Position numbers and translations under genes: made by a program
Shown: positions 1 to 12,544 of the stretch, in pieces
How the letters are laid out: every line of letters starts with the position of its first letter
Numbering within the stretch: position 1 is the stretch's first letter
Notes under the pieces: model-generated
The model's database searches: none
Seen by the model: the letters and a program-made list of their open reading frames with translations, nothing else
What the model was told of the DNA's origin: nothing
Source of the DNA: Protopterus annectens
Lineage: Eukaryota > Chordata > Ceratodontiformes > Protopteridae
NCBI RefSeq assembly: GCF_019279795.1
Contig: NC_056743.1
Coordinates: 923,881,436 to 923,945,435, forward strand
Reading direction: 5' to 3'
DNA length: 64,000 nt

Positions 1-767
<767 letters not shown>

Positions 768-3275
768 CTCAAGACAACCTAGAAAAACATATTACATATT
801 ATCAAATATAAAATACAACTAATTTCAACAAAGATATTTTCAATGAAACACTAAAACAATACAACTGGAATGTACTTAGAACAATGCCAGTAGATGCTGC
901 TGCAAAACACTTTAATAACATATTCTTATAAACCTTAAATAATCTAGCACCAGTCCATAATAAAAGAGTAAAGTCCAACCCTTGCACCATGGCTGACAAA
1001 AGAAACAAAAAAAAATCATGATAAAAGGGGTAAAGCCTGGAAAAATTTAAATAAAAATAGAACTCAAAATGCCTTCCAGCAATTGAGACATCTTAGAAAC
1101 CTTGCAAAACTCCGTGTCAAACAGGATAAGCAAACATACTATACCAACTTACAAGACCAACATATAACACAAAACCTGTTTGGTCATCACTAAATAAACT
1201 ACTACACCTTGGCAAGATCACCACTCCCTCTCCAAAAACAGACACTATGACTATATCCCCATCCAGTTTAATTCCTACTTTATACAATCAGTACTATCTC
1301 TCTTATACCCTAATAAATGTGCCCCCCTCTCTCTACCCCTGTTCAATCGAAACTACTCAGAGCTCTTCAATTTTAGTCCAGTATCTACCTCACTCATAAT
1401 GAAGTTGCTCCTTAACATAAAAACTACTTTCATAGTTGTAGACCAACTACCATCAGACTACCTAAAAAAGCCACAGATTATAGCCTTCCCTGTGTTTACA
1501 CTAATTAATAGGTCAATAGCGGAAAGATATATCCCATCACTGTAGAAAAAAAATCCTACATCATAAGACTGCACAAAGGTGGCACATCTACAGAGTTTAA
1601 TAACTAGAGACCAATAGCGATTCACTCGCCCATCTTAAAACATTAGAGAAATGCATCCATATGTAGCCCATGCAATAACTAAGCTCAAATAACCTGCTCT
1701 CAGAAAAACAACATGGCTTTAGGCCCCAGCACAGCACCACTACTGCACTACTACATTTTTCCAGTATAAAAAAAACAACACAGAAACAATGGTCTGCTTG
1801 TGTCCACCATGTTCTTAGACTTATCAAAGGCATTTGATACTGTTTCAAAACAACTGCTTGTTCAACTCTCCTCAATAGGACTTTCACAATACACCTTGTT
1901 ATGGTTTCTTAGTTACCTATCTGGAAGGGAACAAGCCATTAAATGGCAACAGACTTATTCATGTTTTCAACAAGTTACTACAGGTGTCCCTCATGGCTCT
2001 ATCCTGGGTCTTCTCCTATTTAATATATTTATTAATGACCTACACACCTCTACTCACCGTGCCAGTTTAGTTCAGTGTGCAGATGACTCAATATTAATAT
2101 GTGTACCCTCGACAGTAAATAAGCTTCAAGACATTACCCAAAAATCTTTCTCCTCTGCAGAAACCTGGCTCAAAGTATCAAGCTTCCTACTCAACCCCAA
2201 GAAAACTAAGTTCATGTTTTTACCTCAAAAAGTTGTCAAAATCAAAAGCAATCTTTTATCATAAAGTCAGCAAATAATACTGTAATTGAAACTAACTCAC
2301 ATTACACTTCTAGGCATTATAATAGATGACAATCTCAAATGTGACCAGCAAATACTGCACACCATTAAATCTACACACCAGAAACTAAGTTCCCTTTATA
2401 GGATCAATTGATTCCTTACGGATACTGCAAGAAAAATTCTAGCCACCATCTTCTTACTGCCAAGTCTCTTATACCCTGCTCCTATCCCAAGAAACTTAAA
2501 CAATACTCAAAGAAAAAAACTTGCCTCCAACTACAATAAAATAGCCAAATTTGTCACCAATCTCCATCATAGGACCCACCATTGTCATAGCTTAAAGCAA
2601 TATTAAACTGCCTTGAATTATACAACTAACATATTCACAACTAACTAAAGCACACAAACTCATTCATCATCCAGAAAAATGCCCTGCACTACAAAACTTA
2701 TTACTGCCCTACTGTCCAGCAAGGGACTTCTGCTCTATTAACAAATTCTTATTACTTACAAATAAGTCAAATAATGTTGCAGGAGACTCACTCTACTCCC
2801 AATACCTGGCTAAACTATGGAATAGTATCCCCACACATATAAAACTCTCTGATAAAATTAGCAGTTTTAAACCACTGCTTAAACAACATCTTAACTAATC
2901 CTGGTCCTGCACATGTTCGTCACAAGGTTAAGCCTTTTGTGTTCACTGTACAATACTCTCCAATAGTCTCCTTAAACAGAATACTCTCAACCTCTCACTG
3001 AAATGACAAAACAATGTTTATATATAACTGCTGCCTGTATAATCTACTAAGTTGCAAGTGGCTTTCTTTTTAGTAACTTCCATCTCTGTAAAATCTTAGA
3101 ATGTATAAATGTAACTGCTGTTCATGTATAAATGTAAATAGAAATGCAATTACTCTTGTGTTTAACTTGAAGGTAATATAGTGCAATGTAAGCAAATGGA
3201 GTGTTTCTCCCCAGGCCTCAGCTGAAAATGGAATTTCCCTGTAAACAAAGACAAATACATATAAAAATAAATATT
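768..3275 (+). mobile_element. L2-like LINE, decayed endonuclease-linker to 3' end
   Basis: A 5'-truncated LINE copy starts directly after the tail of the previous one. With several frame changes it shows, in order, an endonuclease-to-RT linker with a KRGKAWKNLNKNR-type stretch near 1025-1065, a palm N-terminus with HKGG near 1575, the RT core at 1800-2264, and a C-terminal LWNSIP...KLSDKISSFK motif ending at the stop at 2896-2898. A 3' UTR of about 375 bp ends in the family tail (CCCCAGGCCTCAGCTGAAAA at 3212-3231, then TAAAAATAAATA). Many stops and shifts make it dead. It probably lost its 5' end at insertion, as most LINE copies do. Confidence 0.8.
1800..2264 (+). pseudogene. L2-like LINE reverse transcriptase core (154-codon open remnant)
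   Basis: Longest intact frame of this LINE copy. It shows motif A as FLDLSKAFDTV (catalytic Asp near residue 6), motif B as TGVPHGSILG (normally GVPQGSILGP) and motif C as CADDSIL with both catalytic aspartates, then the NPKKTKFM segment. A complete ORF2 of this type is around 900-1000 residues, so this is a fragment. The ATG is internal to the domain and is not a real start. Coding sequence continues in other frames on both sides. The enzyme would reverse-transcribe LINE RNA at the target site; this copy cannot. Confidence 0.85.
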
Positions 3276-3449
3276 GGGTTCTCTTCTCATACCTTTGCCA
3301 TGAAAAAGATAGCTGGTCAGTTTTTTTTTCTGTCTTTTTAGTCCTGTGCAAATAACATCTCAACTGTCTTTCATTTTGGCATAGGAAAGTAAATTGGTAA
3401 GTGAATGGTTTGGCTAAGTTATAGCACAGACACTACCTTAGGCATAAAG

Positions 3450-3745
3450 GACAGGGTTGTATGAAGGGACACCCTAGTAGAAAGCTAAAAAGAGCTCTCT
3501 CCATATTAAAGTCTGAAGTTCTGAGATTCTTCTAATTGATGCAATAGCCATCATTAATGGCATCTTGCAGGATAAACATTGGAGAGAAGCAGAATCAGCT
3601 AGTTCAAAAGGTGCCAGGATCAACTTCTCAAAAGCATAGTTAAGAGACCATGGTGGAACAATCTCTTTTCTTTGTGGTCTAAAATGCAGACTTCCTTTGA
3701 CAAACAGCTTAAATGAAGGCCTAGAGTACAAGGGTTGGTCCATGG
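3450..3745 (-). pseudogene. DIRS tyrosine recombinase fragment
   Basis: The translation carries PWSLNYAFEKLILAPFE followed by SIRRISELQTL. These align with AWDLNFVLEKLTLPPFE and ARRISELQAL of the DIRS-B recombinase. The RRISEL arginine is the first catalytic Arg of the tyrosine-recombinase fold. The later HxxR and Tyr motifs are not found, so this is a truncated remnant. DIRS elements use this enzyme in place of an integrase to insert a circular DNA intermediate. Confidence 0.75.
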
Positions 3746-4289
3746 GTAGACAAGCTGAAATAGCATAAACATGTTCTTTGTCAGATGAATAAGATAAATC
3801 AGTTTTGTAAATGTCTCACAGGTATTCCAAGATCATTGCAACTTCAACCTTGTTTAGGTCTAGGTTTCTGGACAGACACCAGAAGAAGGTAATATTTTCT
3901 TGTGTTTTTCCTAGTATCCCCCAATCTTTAGCAAATCTACAGAATACATGTGCTTACCTGGAATTAATGTGAAATCTTCTGAACTGTCAGTCTTAGACTG
4001 CCCAGGTTGGCATGCAGGAGGTACACAGTTTTGTATTAGAAAGTCCATATGCTGAAGCAACACCTTCCATTTTTAGCTTGCCAGGTCATACAGGACAGAG
4101 CATCAAGCTTCCTTGGTGAAAAGGGACTACTACAATGATTTCTGGCCTTTCCTCCTTGATTTTTAGTAGTACCTTGGGAATCAAGTATATTGGAGGAAAA
4201 GCATAAATAAAAAGACCTGTATAATTCAGGGAGAATACATTTATCTTCCAAGCTTCTGCAGCTGCTGTTTGGCAATAGAACTGTCTCAG

Positions 4290-5600
4290 CTGACTGTTTT
4301 GAGGTAATGCAAACAGATCTACCTCTCATATACTTCACGTCCTGGTTAGGTTCAGAAAGACAACCCTACTCAACATCCATTCATAAGGGTTTACCTGAGA
4401 TAGACTCAGCCTATCTGCAAAACACATTTTGCTGTGAGGAGATGCAGGCTACTGTCAAGAGTTATACGCACCTGTTGTGCTATCTCCCAGGTTTGCAGAA
4501 GATAAAATGGCTTCCCCATTTGTTTGCGTAATTCATCACATTGGCATTGTCTGTCATAATCTGGAGTTCACTCTTCCTTGAACATATGACTGAAATCCTT
4601 CAGTGCCAGAATGACAGCCATAATCAGTTTTATGTTTATATGTTGTTTCTTCATTTTTCTGTTCCATGTCCCCTAAACTTGAACAGTACTCCCCCAAAGC
4701 ATACTGGTCTGAGATGCTCTGAAAGGCAAATCTTGATTGAGTTAACACTGTGTTGTTCACCATGAAATCTCCTTTCTGATGCAAGGCAGATTGGGAATGC
4801 TAGTCTCCAAGTACTGGGCATACTAAAACCACCTTAGATATTATTGTTGTTTCCTCATGAGTAGCCAGGCCAAAGGCACCATTAGACTGCATGTGATACA
4901 TGACCTAATATTATGACGAACTCCCTTGCTGATACTGTTTCCACCTGCAGAATCTTCTGGAAGTATAGAGTCAGGAAAGAGAATTTATCCTTTGGGGGGA
5001 AGCCTCTGTGATGGATGATATCTAGCAATACGCCAGTGAAAGCTAAATTCCTTGAGGCATTTATATTTGTTTTGTTCTTGTTCATGTTGAGATCCAGATC
5101 TCCAAAGCAATTCAAGGTGAACTCCTAAGCCATGTTTATTTGTTTCATGGATTCTGCTAGAATGGGGCAGTCACCTAGGTAACGATAAATGTGGATGCCC
5201 TTTGTTCTGCGGAAAGCAATCATTGCAGCTAGGCATTTGTTAAAAATTCTAGGAGCAGTAGATGAGCCAAAAGGCAAGGATGTGAAATGAAATCCACCTC
5301 CTTTCCAGCTGCAAACCTAAGGAGCTGTCTATGTTGTTTGGCTAAGGGAATGTGAAGCTAGGTATCTTTTTGATCTAGGGTGACCATGAGTGCCTAGGGT
5401 GGCAACAAGGGTAACAGGCTTTGGAGAGTCTGCATTTTGAACTCTGGAATAATGACAAACTTAAGTGTGACCAGCCCAGAATGGGTCTCCGTGTGTCTTC
5501 TTTTCATGAGACTAGAAGAGAGTCTGGAATACAAACCTTGTCCTTCGTCCTCATAGGGAACATTTTCCATAGCCCCTGACTTGCATTTCTTCTAAGTCCA
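4290..5600 (-). pseudogene. DIRS reverse transcriptase-RNase H, broken
   Basis: On the minus strand near 5290-5150 the RT reads a PFGSSTAPRIFNKCLAA stretch followed by YRYLGDCPI. This is the motif B region and the YxDD box with the first Asp changed to Gly (YLGD). RNase H follows at about 4760-4480 with a degenerate SDQYALGEY (from the DASDYGWG box) and TDNANVMNYANKWG, which matches TDNTTVMWYINKQ in DIRS-B. Several stops and frame changes separate these blocks. The loss of the catalytic Asp and the frame damage show it is dead. Confidence 0.75.
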
Positions 5601-5779
5601 CAGAAATATAATAAGGTCTGAATAGTATTTTGGAAAGAGGGGGCATTCTTCTACAGTTTGAAATTTGGAGAAACTGTAAATTGTAACCCTGGTGAAAAAT
5701 GTTCAGGTCGCACTTGTTCTGACTGATGATTTCCCAGTTTTTGGTAAGGAAGACTAAGTGCCCTCAACTCTCTCTCTAA

Positions 5780-6000
5780 GAAAAGAGGTACATTGGGGAA
5801 AGGGGTGGGTCGGGGTGGAGGGAAGGAAGAGACAGAGATCCACTGAGAAATGTCTGATCCTCATGGGAATCACACACCTGAGGGCCCCCAGTCTCCTTCT
5901 TTGGTCTTGCTTGGCAGCATCTTCTTAATTTTTTTATTTTTGGCTCACTTGCTTTCTCTTGTTTAGGTATAAGAATTAAGATTTATCTGGATAAGGTCTG
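5780..6000 (-). pseudogene. possible DIRS gag C-terminal basic segment
   Basis: Minus-strand translation gives a Lys/Arg-rich stretch (SEPKIKKLRRCCQARPKKE) in a place that corresponds to the basic end of gag just upstream of RT. The assignment rests on position and composition only. Confidence 0.3.
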
Positions 6001-6434
6001 CTGAATTCAAGAGCTTGGGTTTAAAAAAGCTACTAAACTGATTGCATGGTCCTCCCCTTTTTTTTTCAGTCTCCTGAATACTGCTTCAGTAAGGAATCTA
6101 AAGAGGAGATCCTCAGTGGCAGATTTAAGCCTTGGTTCATGAGCGTGCTCCCTTCCTTTTTAAACCACAATACAAACTGGCACCAGAAAGAAGAAAGAAA
6201 AAGCTTTTTAAAATGTTTTTGTTTAAATCGGAAAATGTGCCACCAAAAGGCACATTTCTACTTTAAGGATGCACTATACGTGCAAATTCTTCTTCAAGAA
6301 CCCACTCATTCTTTGTGTGTGTCTTTCCATACGCCGTACTAAATATGCACACACAATATAGATTTAAATGTTGGAACTGGCCTGCTTTTGCACTCAATTT
6401 TAAATGTTGAATTTGAAAACTGAGTAAGCGATCC

Positions 6435-6784
6435 AGCGACCTGTTCAGTTGGTAAGTGAAAATAGAAGTGTGTGTCTGTCAGCACTGAGATGAGCTAAGT
6501 TTGTGTGTTCGTTCAGTGGGTGAATGAGATGAGAGCGGTGTGTATTTGTGTGTCTGTTCAGAAGGTGAGTGTGATGTGAGAGTTGTGTGTGTCCATTCAA
6601 TAGATGAGATGAGAGATGTGTGTGTGTGTGTGTCTGTTCAGTACATGAGTGAGATGAGAAAGGTGTGTGTGTGTGCGTGTGTGTGTGTGTCTGTGTGTCC
6701 GTTCAGTAGGTCAGTGAGATGAGAAAGGTATATGTGTGTGTGTGTGTGTGTGTCTGTCTGTTCAGTAGGTGAGTGAGATGAGAG

Positions 6785-6838
<54 letters not shown>

Positions 6839-6850
6839 ATTCAGTAGGTG
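6435..6850. repeat. compound VNTR with TG tracts
   Basis: About six or seven copies of a 60-70 bp unit. Each has a core of GTTCAGTAGGTGAGTGAGAT, then GAGARAGG and a TG run of variable length, ending in TGTCTGTTCAG. The last unit carries the longest TG tract (6787-6835). It sits between the gag and RT parts of the DIRS relic, so it arose or was inserted after that copy landed. The VCVCV open frames here are not genes. Confidence 0.9.
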
Positions 6851-6879
6851 AGTGTTCTACTTCCTTACATCTCACCCTC

Positions 6880-8590
6880 TGTTTCTGTCATCTACTTTTA
6901 AGACTGCCACCCCCCATTCTGCATATTCCTGGATCCGCCACTGATCCTTGCCCAAGGATGCAATGAAGCTCCATCTTTGGATAGTCTGGTAGGGGTTGGG
7001 TCCTGTACCAGGCATGTCTCCAAATAACAGAACCTTTGGCTGCTGCCTTACATGATGTATCCATAGCATCATAATCACATTTCTTGGAGTGCTTGGCAAC
7101 CTGAGCTTATAGGTGACAGAGTTTAAGCATCACCTGCTTCAGGTCTGTATCGTGCATCATGTTTGGCCTGACCTTAATTTTTCAGCACAGACTGCTAAAA
7201 GGTAAGTATGTGGGCTTGGCAGTTCAAGGTTCTGAAAGATAGTACAGCAGGAGTGTAAATCTTTTCCCCAAATCTGTAGAGTATTTTATTCTCCATGTGA
7301 CTGCGAATAGAGTTCCTGGATGGAGCTAAAACAGATTCTTTGTTGGAATCCAGGGATATCATAGCTGGATCAGTTAAAGAATTCTTTTAAAGGACTGTGT
7401 AGGAATCCTTGACCCAACAGAAATGGTCAGGTTTCCATTGGGCAGGAGGAGGGAGGAATAAGTCCTCAAAAATCCACTGGTGAATATATTCCCCAGGGCA
7501 TCCATGACTGGGTGAACAGCAAGTGCTTGAGGCTCGAAAGGTCAGTGAAAGCCCTATATTTGGGTAGCACATCCAATGTTCCTTAGCAACTGACTAGAAC
7601 TCCTCTTTAATTTCATGAAAATTATCCACAAGAAAGAAATCATTTGGTGGAGAAACAGAGGATAAGGTGCCCTCATTGTCTTATTCATATACAGCTTCAG
7701 AAGGGCTCTGGCACATATAACCAGTTCATCAGTTTCACAGTCCTGATAATCAGAATCCTCAACTATAGGTGACACCCTTCTCTTTTTAGAAGAAGGCCCT
7801 GGCACTACAAATAATTCCACTGCTGATTTCTGAAAAGGCAGGAAAGCCTTTGCTAGTTAGACAAGTTGCTGGGAGGAAGACAGAACTGAAGCAATGCCCA
7901 ACCTAGATCAAAACAAGCTGTCTAGTACCAGTATGGACCCTGGTGCTTTGTGCCTCATGGTTTCAGATAAAACAACCTTAGAACCTTGAGCCATGGACAA
8001 GAGACCAAGACCTCAATCCAGTCCCTAGAAACCACCTTGTGGACAAAGGGGGGTACTGCTCTCCATTTCAATAATTAGGATAACTGCCTCTTGCACTGAT
8101 GCACCATCAGTATCCAGAGGTACAGCAAACTTATTTCATCCAAAAGGACATGCAAAATGTCATGGTGCGGTGTCCTGCAAAGCAGTTGTGCCAGAGTTCA
8201 TAGCCAAAAATGACTGGGATTGTAGGGGGTTGCGAAAGTTTCCCCTGCACCCAGAATTTCCAGACCAAGGAAGATCCAAATAATCCATTGGTATGTCCTT
8301 GGTCTTCCAGTCCTTTTCTCCAAGCCTTTTGTTTTGGTTGGAGGTTCCCAGACCCGTTGGGCAATACCATGGTGACTTAGAACCATTCACATACCCCTTT
8401 GTTTGGCTACAAATTCCTGGTGAGAACATCTTCCTTTATGGATTGTCAGGGTAAAATTGGCAGCCTGAAGACCATGTCTTGCTCTGAGCTAAGGGAAAAC
8501 AAGCAAAAAGAATGAAAATCCTTACAGGAAAGTTGCTTTCTACAAGCAATGCGATTATTTACTTTGACAGCAGTTTCTGTATTAGAAACA
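6880..8590 (-). pseudogene. DIRS gag-like remnant
   Basis: The N-terminus, near 8585-8500 on the minus strand, reads VKVNNRIACRKQLSCKDFH. It matches VKVSNCIACGKQIPHKDFH of DIRS-B gag, with one zinc-ligand Cys replaced. Further on, SSKKRRVSPIVEDSDYQDCE (7796-7737) corresponds to the PSKRPRQGTDYESSDQ region of DIRS-B gag. Later pieces down to about 6900 are in changing frames with stops. Gag of DIRS elements is thought to package the element RNA. An internal near-repeat of ATTATTTACTTTGACAGC occurs at 8556 and 8607. Confidence 0.65.
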
Positions 8591-8779
8591 CAATCTGACA
8601 TTAGCAATTATTTACTTTGACAGCCATTTCCTGTATAACCTAGACGAGTTGGGTGCTTGCTAGCTGCAAGCTCCCTGACAGCAGAACTGTATCTCATTCA
8701 TTGTTATAAGGACTGACTGCATTGTCTAACTACCATTAATTAGCTTACCATTAATATAACTTACTATAAAACTGATATT

Positions 8780-9640
8780 CATTTACAGGATTTATTAGAT
8801 CAAGGTGATACAGATTTAAGATTATACAACTTCTTACAAGTAGAATGCCTTATAATACCAACCATTTTCGGTATTCCTAAAATACATAAAACAATTCCGT
8901 CCGGTTGTGCCTGCTGGGGGTTCAAAGACTCATTCACTAGCCCCATCCATTGATAGAAAATTGAAGAAGTTCTTAAATAGATATTCTTATGTTATGAAGG
9001 ACTCCTGGGATTTTTTTAGGCAACATCACACAGGATTATTTTAATGAACAATTGTTGCTGGTCACACTAGATATGGTAGATCTTTTCTCTTGTATCCCGC
9101 ATGACTTAGGCATATGCTGGTTTAGGCAGGAGAATCAAGAGAATGTTGTGAACAGACCATGGTATTAAAATACGGAGGAGTGAGTAATGATATTAAACAG
9201 CTTATAACCAACAACTGGAAAGTTATTGAACATAACACCACCAATATGGTGTTAGGACGTCAGCCTCATTTTGGTTACAAAAGACATCCTAATACTAAAG
9301 AAAAGATGAAAGTTAAGGAGGACCAATATAAGACTAATAGTAGAGTTAACAGTATGAAGAAATATGGTTCTTGCAAACAATGCAAATACATATATGAAAG
9401 ACAAAAACTGAAGTGAAGGTCCCATAATGATGAATTTACATTGAATTATGCTTGTAAATGCAATTCCAAAGGTGTAGGCTATTTTGTGCTGTTTGCCATG
9501 GGTATTATGTGTGTAAAACTGAGTGTGCTTTGTGGAAGAGAACTTACGAGCACTACTATGACATTAGTAATTTAAATGATAAAAATGCACTTTATAGACA
9601 TAAACATAAATTGAACTACAAATAAAACACAAGGTTTTAT
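8780..9640 (+). mobile_element. Penelope-like element remnant
   Basis: Blocks typical of Penelope-like RT occur in order. IPKIHK is at 8872-8889. After a one-base shift comes RPVVPAGGSKTHSLAPSID, the counterpart of the RPIVS...SLT stretch. VTLDMVDLFSCIPHD (9061-9105) is the counterpart of the VTLDVESLYTSIPHE motif A box. The later RT palm, including the catalytic DD box, is deleted between about 9110 and 9155. The linker and GIY-YIG remains follow. These elements carry both an RT related to telomerase and a GIY-YIG nuclease. The copy is dead through deletion, frameshifts and stops. Confidence 0.8.
9159..9625 (+). pseudogene. Penelope-like ORF C-terminal half: linker and GIY-YIG nuclease
   Basis: The 85-codon open frame (9159-9416) reads IKQLITNNWKVIEHN, then FGYKRHPNTKEKM and SCKQCKYI. 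This is the pattern after the RT thumb in Penelope-like proteins: a tryptophan-containing helix, an arginine-rich strand, then a CxxC zinc site. Past a stop, another CxC pair (YACKCNS) leads to CHGYYVCKTE (9494-9523) and KRTYEH (9537-9554). These fit the GIY-YIG core, with YYVxKTE as the second half of the motif and the catalytic Arg and His region after it. The first GIY strand is worn (VGYFVLF). Confidence 0.75.
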
Positions 9641-10393
9641 TTTTTTTATTTTAGAGCAAGTTCCATTCAAACCTATGGGTGGCCCCTAGGATCACAGACT
9701 GTAATATAGGGAAATTTTATGGCAGGTAAGGTTAAATGCTTGTGCATTTCCTGGACTTAATTATGCTGTCTCGTTACGCAGTGTACTGAAATTATGTGTA
9801 GCTAAATTATAAATACAAGCATGGATTTATTCAATTGATTATTTGTAATATTTTGTACAGCCTTTGTCATTTTATTTTCACACACATATTAATGATTTGA
9901 CCCTTACTATGTTTTATTTTTATATTTATATTTAAATTATTTACATTGTTCATCAAGCAAAGTTGATCTGATTGGCAACAATCTGTCACATGTTTTTAAT
10001 AATGTGTGGGTTTAATATATGGAAATTCTGATGAAGTCCTTACTATTGGGAAGATGAAAGCACTTAACTTCTGTTTGGTTTATTATTGCTTATTAAACAT
10101 GTTTTGTTTAATAATTGGCTGTTATCTGCTTCTTTTACATGGACTTGGCGCTACCTCAATTTGTATTTGTTTTTTGTGCCTTCTATCAAGGTATCCTCTC
10201 TTTTTTGTTTCATGATCCATATTAGTAACCAAAGAACAAATCCACTCCCTATAATTTTTCTTTAATTCCTGTCATCTGCACTTATCAATGATAAACAACT
10301 CAATGAAATGCCTAAAAGAACAATGGAGAAAATAAAAAGCATAATTGTTTAAAATACAACCTCCTCTTTTTCTGATTAGTCTGTTGTATGTAT
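9641..10393. other. AT-rich spacer, no gene seen
   Basis: No frame gives a recognisable protein. The 69-codon frame near 10006 is a hydrophobic chance ORF. Confidence 0.5.
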
Positions 10394-10615
10394 ACACATT
10401 AATACTCAAGTGTACAGCTTGCCAAGACCTCATGGTTCACACATTAATACTCAAGTGTACAGCTTGCCAAGCCTCATGGTTCACACATTAATACTCAAGT
10501 GTACAGCTTGCCAAACCCTCATGGTTCACACATTAATACTCAAATGTACAGCTTGCAAGCCCTCATGGTTCACACATTAATACTCAAGTGTACAGCTTGC
10601 CAAGCCCTCATGGTT
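10394..10615. repeat. 45-bp minisatellite, five copies
   Basis: Five head-to-tail units of 43-45 bp, each beginning ACACATTAATACTCAAGTGT and ending CCTCATGGTTC. They differ by single substitutions and short indels. The array runs straight into a (CT)n tract. Confidence 0.95.
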
Positions 10616-10638
10616 CTCTCTCTCTCTCTCTCTCTCTC
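10614..10638. repeat. (CT)n microsatellite
   Basis: Pure CT run adjoining the minisatellite. Confidence 0.95.
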
Positions 10639-11478
10639 AATGTGTTAATAATTTATGACAGAAACTTGTACCCAGCCAACAGATATATAGTGCAATTCCC
10701 AAAAGCAGCATCATATCAGATAATAAATGTGGAAAATGATTGCCACCCAGATCCTTTAACACTCACAAAAGCTATGATAAAATAAAGAGAATCTCTCATA
10801 CAGTCATCATGCATCTCTAATGCAGTGCCTCTTGGCTTGGATCCCTCCTCAAAACCCACATTCCCTCCTTCTACACTAGAAAAATGTGGAAGCACAAACC
10901 AAGAGAACAAGAGATACTTTGTTGTGACACAGCAAGCTTCACTACTCATGTATGTTAACCTGTGTTCTTGATCATACACCATCAAAGAACACAAAATCAA
11001 TTGTATTATGTTTAAACGGAGACTCTTTCATTTATCACATTTGTATTTAAACTGCAACAAATCTGAAACTCTGTGAACTGAAGAAAGTTTGTGCAATTTC
11101 TGTCACAAAATTATCTCTAGCAATTGCCATTTTAATCCTTATAATGAAGAACAAGTTTCATTCTTACTGCATACAAACAGATCTAGACCAGTTATGGACT
11201 TAAGTAGTAAATCTTTGAAGACCTTAAAGGCTAACCCTAATATGATCCATACAAACCTACATCTGTAAAGATTCAGCAGCTTCAAGCTAGTGAAATATCC
11301 CTTACCAGCAACAGCTGGAATTGAACTTGTAAATTTCCCTTGTAGTAATTCTAACACATTCTTTTCTGATATATGCCAAAAAAAGAAAGAGCTTTATTCT
11401 AGTATATGTCAACTAGGGTCTTACATAGCTCAACAGAAACTCTATAATTCCTTAAAAAGATAGGTATAACAATGAGAT
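10639..11478. other. unassigned spacer
   Basis: No recognisable domain. One plus-strand frame (about 11040-11190) has a NFCHK...FLLHTN pattern faintly like the C-terminal Cys-His tail of some LINE proteins, but this is too weak to call. Confidence 0.35.
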
Positions 11479-11761
11479 CATACTTCTCAACTTCTTAGCA
11501 CATGAAATTAGGAAAAGCCTAAAATAATGGGAGGATAAAGGCCCAAAAATAGGACATATTTTAAATATTGCTCTTATAAACTCAGAAAGTTACTAGAATA
11601 ACACAATTTCTGTTAACATGCATTTTCTGAAGTATATTAACTCTTAACCTCAAATGCCTGTCATTACTTAATGACTTCAGTCCTCATTGATTTGCCAGAA
11701 TACCACAAATTTTATGAGGATCAAAAATATGAGGCAAAAATCTGGACAGGTGAGAGGTATG
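11479..11761. mobile_element. short non-autonomous element with inverted ends, copy 1
   Basis: A 283-bp segment that recurs at 25170-25464 in the same orientation (shared blocks: TAAAATAATGGGAGGA, TATGAGGCAAAAATCT, TCCTCATTGATTTG). Its ends are inverted: it starts CATACTTCTCAAC, and its end reads CATACCTCTCACC on the other strand. It has no coding capacity. Short length, repeated copies and inverted termini suggest a MITE-like DNA transposon. The family is not identified. Confidence 0.7.
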
Positions 11762-12330
11762 AATGAGGCCTAGTTATCTATTTGCTTTATTTTATTAGTT
11801 GCTGCACTAGCTTTAAGGATGGTATTGAGTTATAACACCTGATCCTGAAATTACTAGTTTCCTGAAATGCTGGCACATAAGAGCAAATATGCATAATCTG
11901 TGTTGGCAGAAATCTACCTAATAAAAACACTATTTACTATGTTGAAATTAAGATTATATTTGGATGATTGATAACCATGCATGAACTTTATCAATATCTG
12001 ATATGAAGTATGTTCTTGTTTTACAGTTGCAGAGCAGGCGGATTTAGTAACTAGAATGACGGAGAACAAGTAGTTGAAAAGAACATTTTCCTGGACCGAT
12101 CAACATTCAGAAGAAGTCAGTCTGAACAATGGCATAGTGCAGGTACTTCTGCTGTTTTTCAACCATTTACATATATATTTTATTATATAAGCTTGGGAGA
12201 TTAACATTTTTTAGCCATCTCTGTAGCCAGCCTGGTTGAAATGGGCATCTGGAGATGATGAAGCAATTGTCACATGCTTACTGACAACCACCTACTACTT
12301 AAACTAGCAGACACAGTTACTGAAGACAAA
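11762..12330. other. spacer, no gene seen
   Basis: AT-rich sequence without a recognisable frame or repeat. Confidence 0.4.
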
Positions 12331-12544
12331 ACTCTCTCACAAACCCACAAAAACAGCAAACAGGTTGTCGGTATCACACAGCCAAACACTAAACAAATAT
12401 GCTGAGGCTCTTAAAAAAATACTTAAACCACAAATGCCTGCTAAATGAAGCCTAAGAAACAAGTACTCACAACAACCTTACAAACACACATCAAAGGCAG
12501 CACCCATTATGAAACATACAACTGAGTCACACTGACTCATTTCT

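Larger units (their letters stand above)
3330..8600 (-). mobile_element. DIRS-like tyrosine-recombinase retrotransposon, heavily decayed
   Basis: On the minus strand the order is gag (about 8590-6880), lysine-rich gag tail (about 6000-5780), reverse transcriptase (about 5600-4850), RNase H (about 4760-4300), spacer, and the N-terminal half of a tyrosine recombinase (about 3745-3450). This is the DIRS order. Nucleotide similarity to DIRS-B is visible: for example ACTACCTTAGGCATAAAGGA at 3434 matches ACCACTTTAGGCATAAAGGA at 43209. The recombinase C-terminus with its catalytic Tyr is missing at the left edge, where the copy abuts the L2 tail. No terminal repeats were found. A TG-rich VNTR splits gag from RT. 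Confidence 0.75.

Noticed and set aside
10700..11400. Possible host exon or LINE tail with cysteines
   Set aside because: Only a faint CxxC...H pattern in one frame, with stops around it and no splice sites or repeat support.
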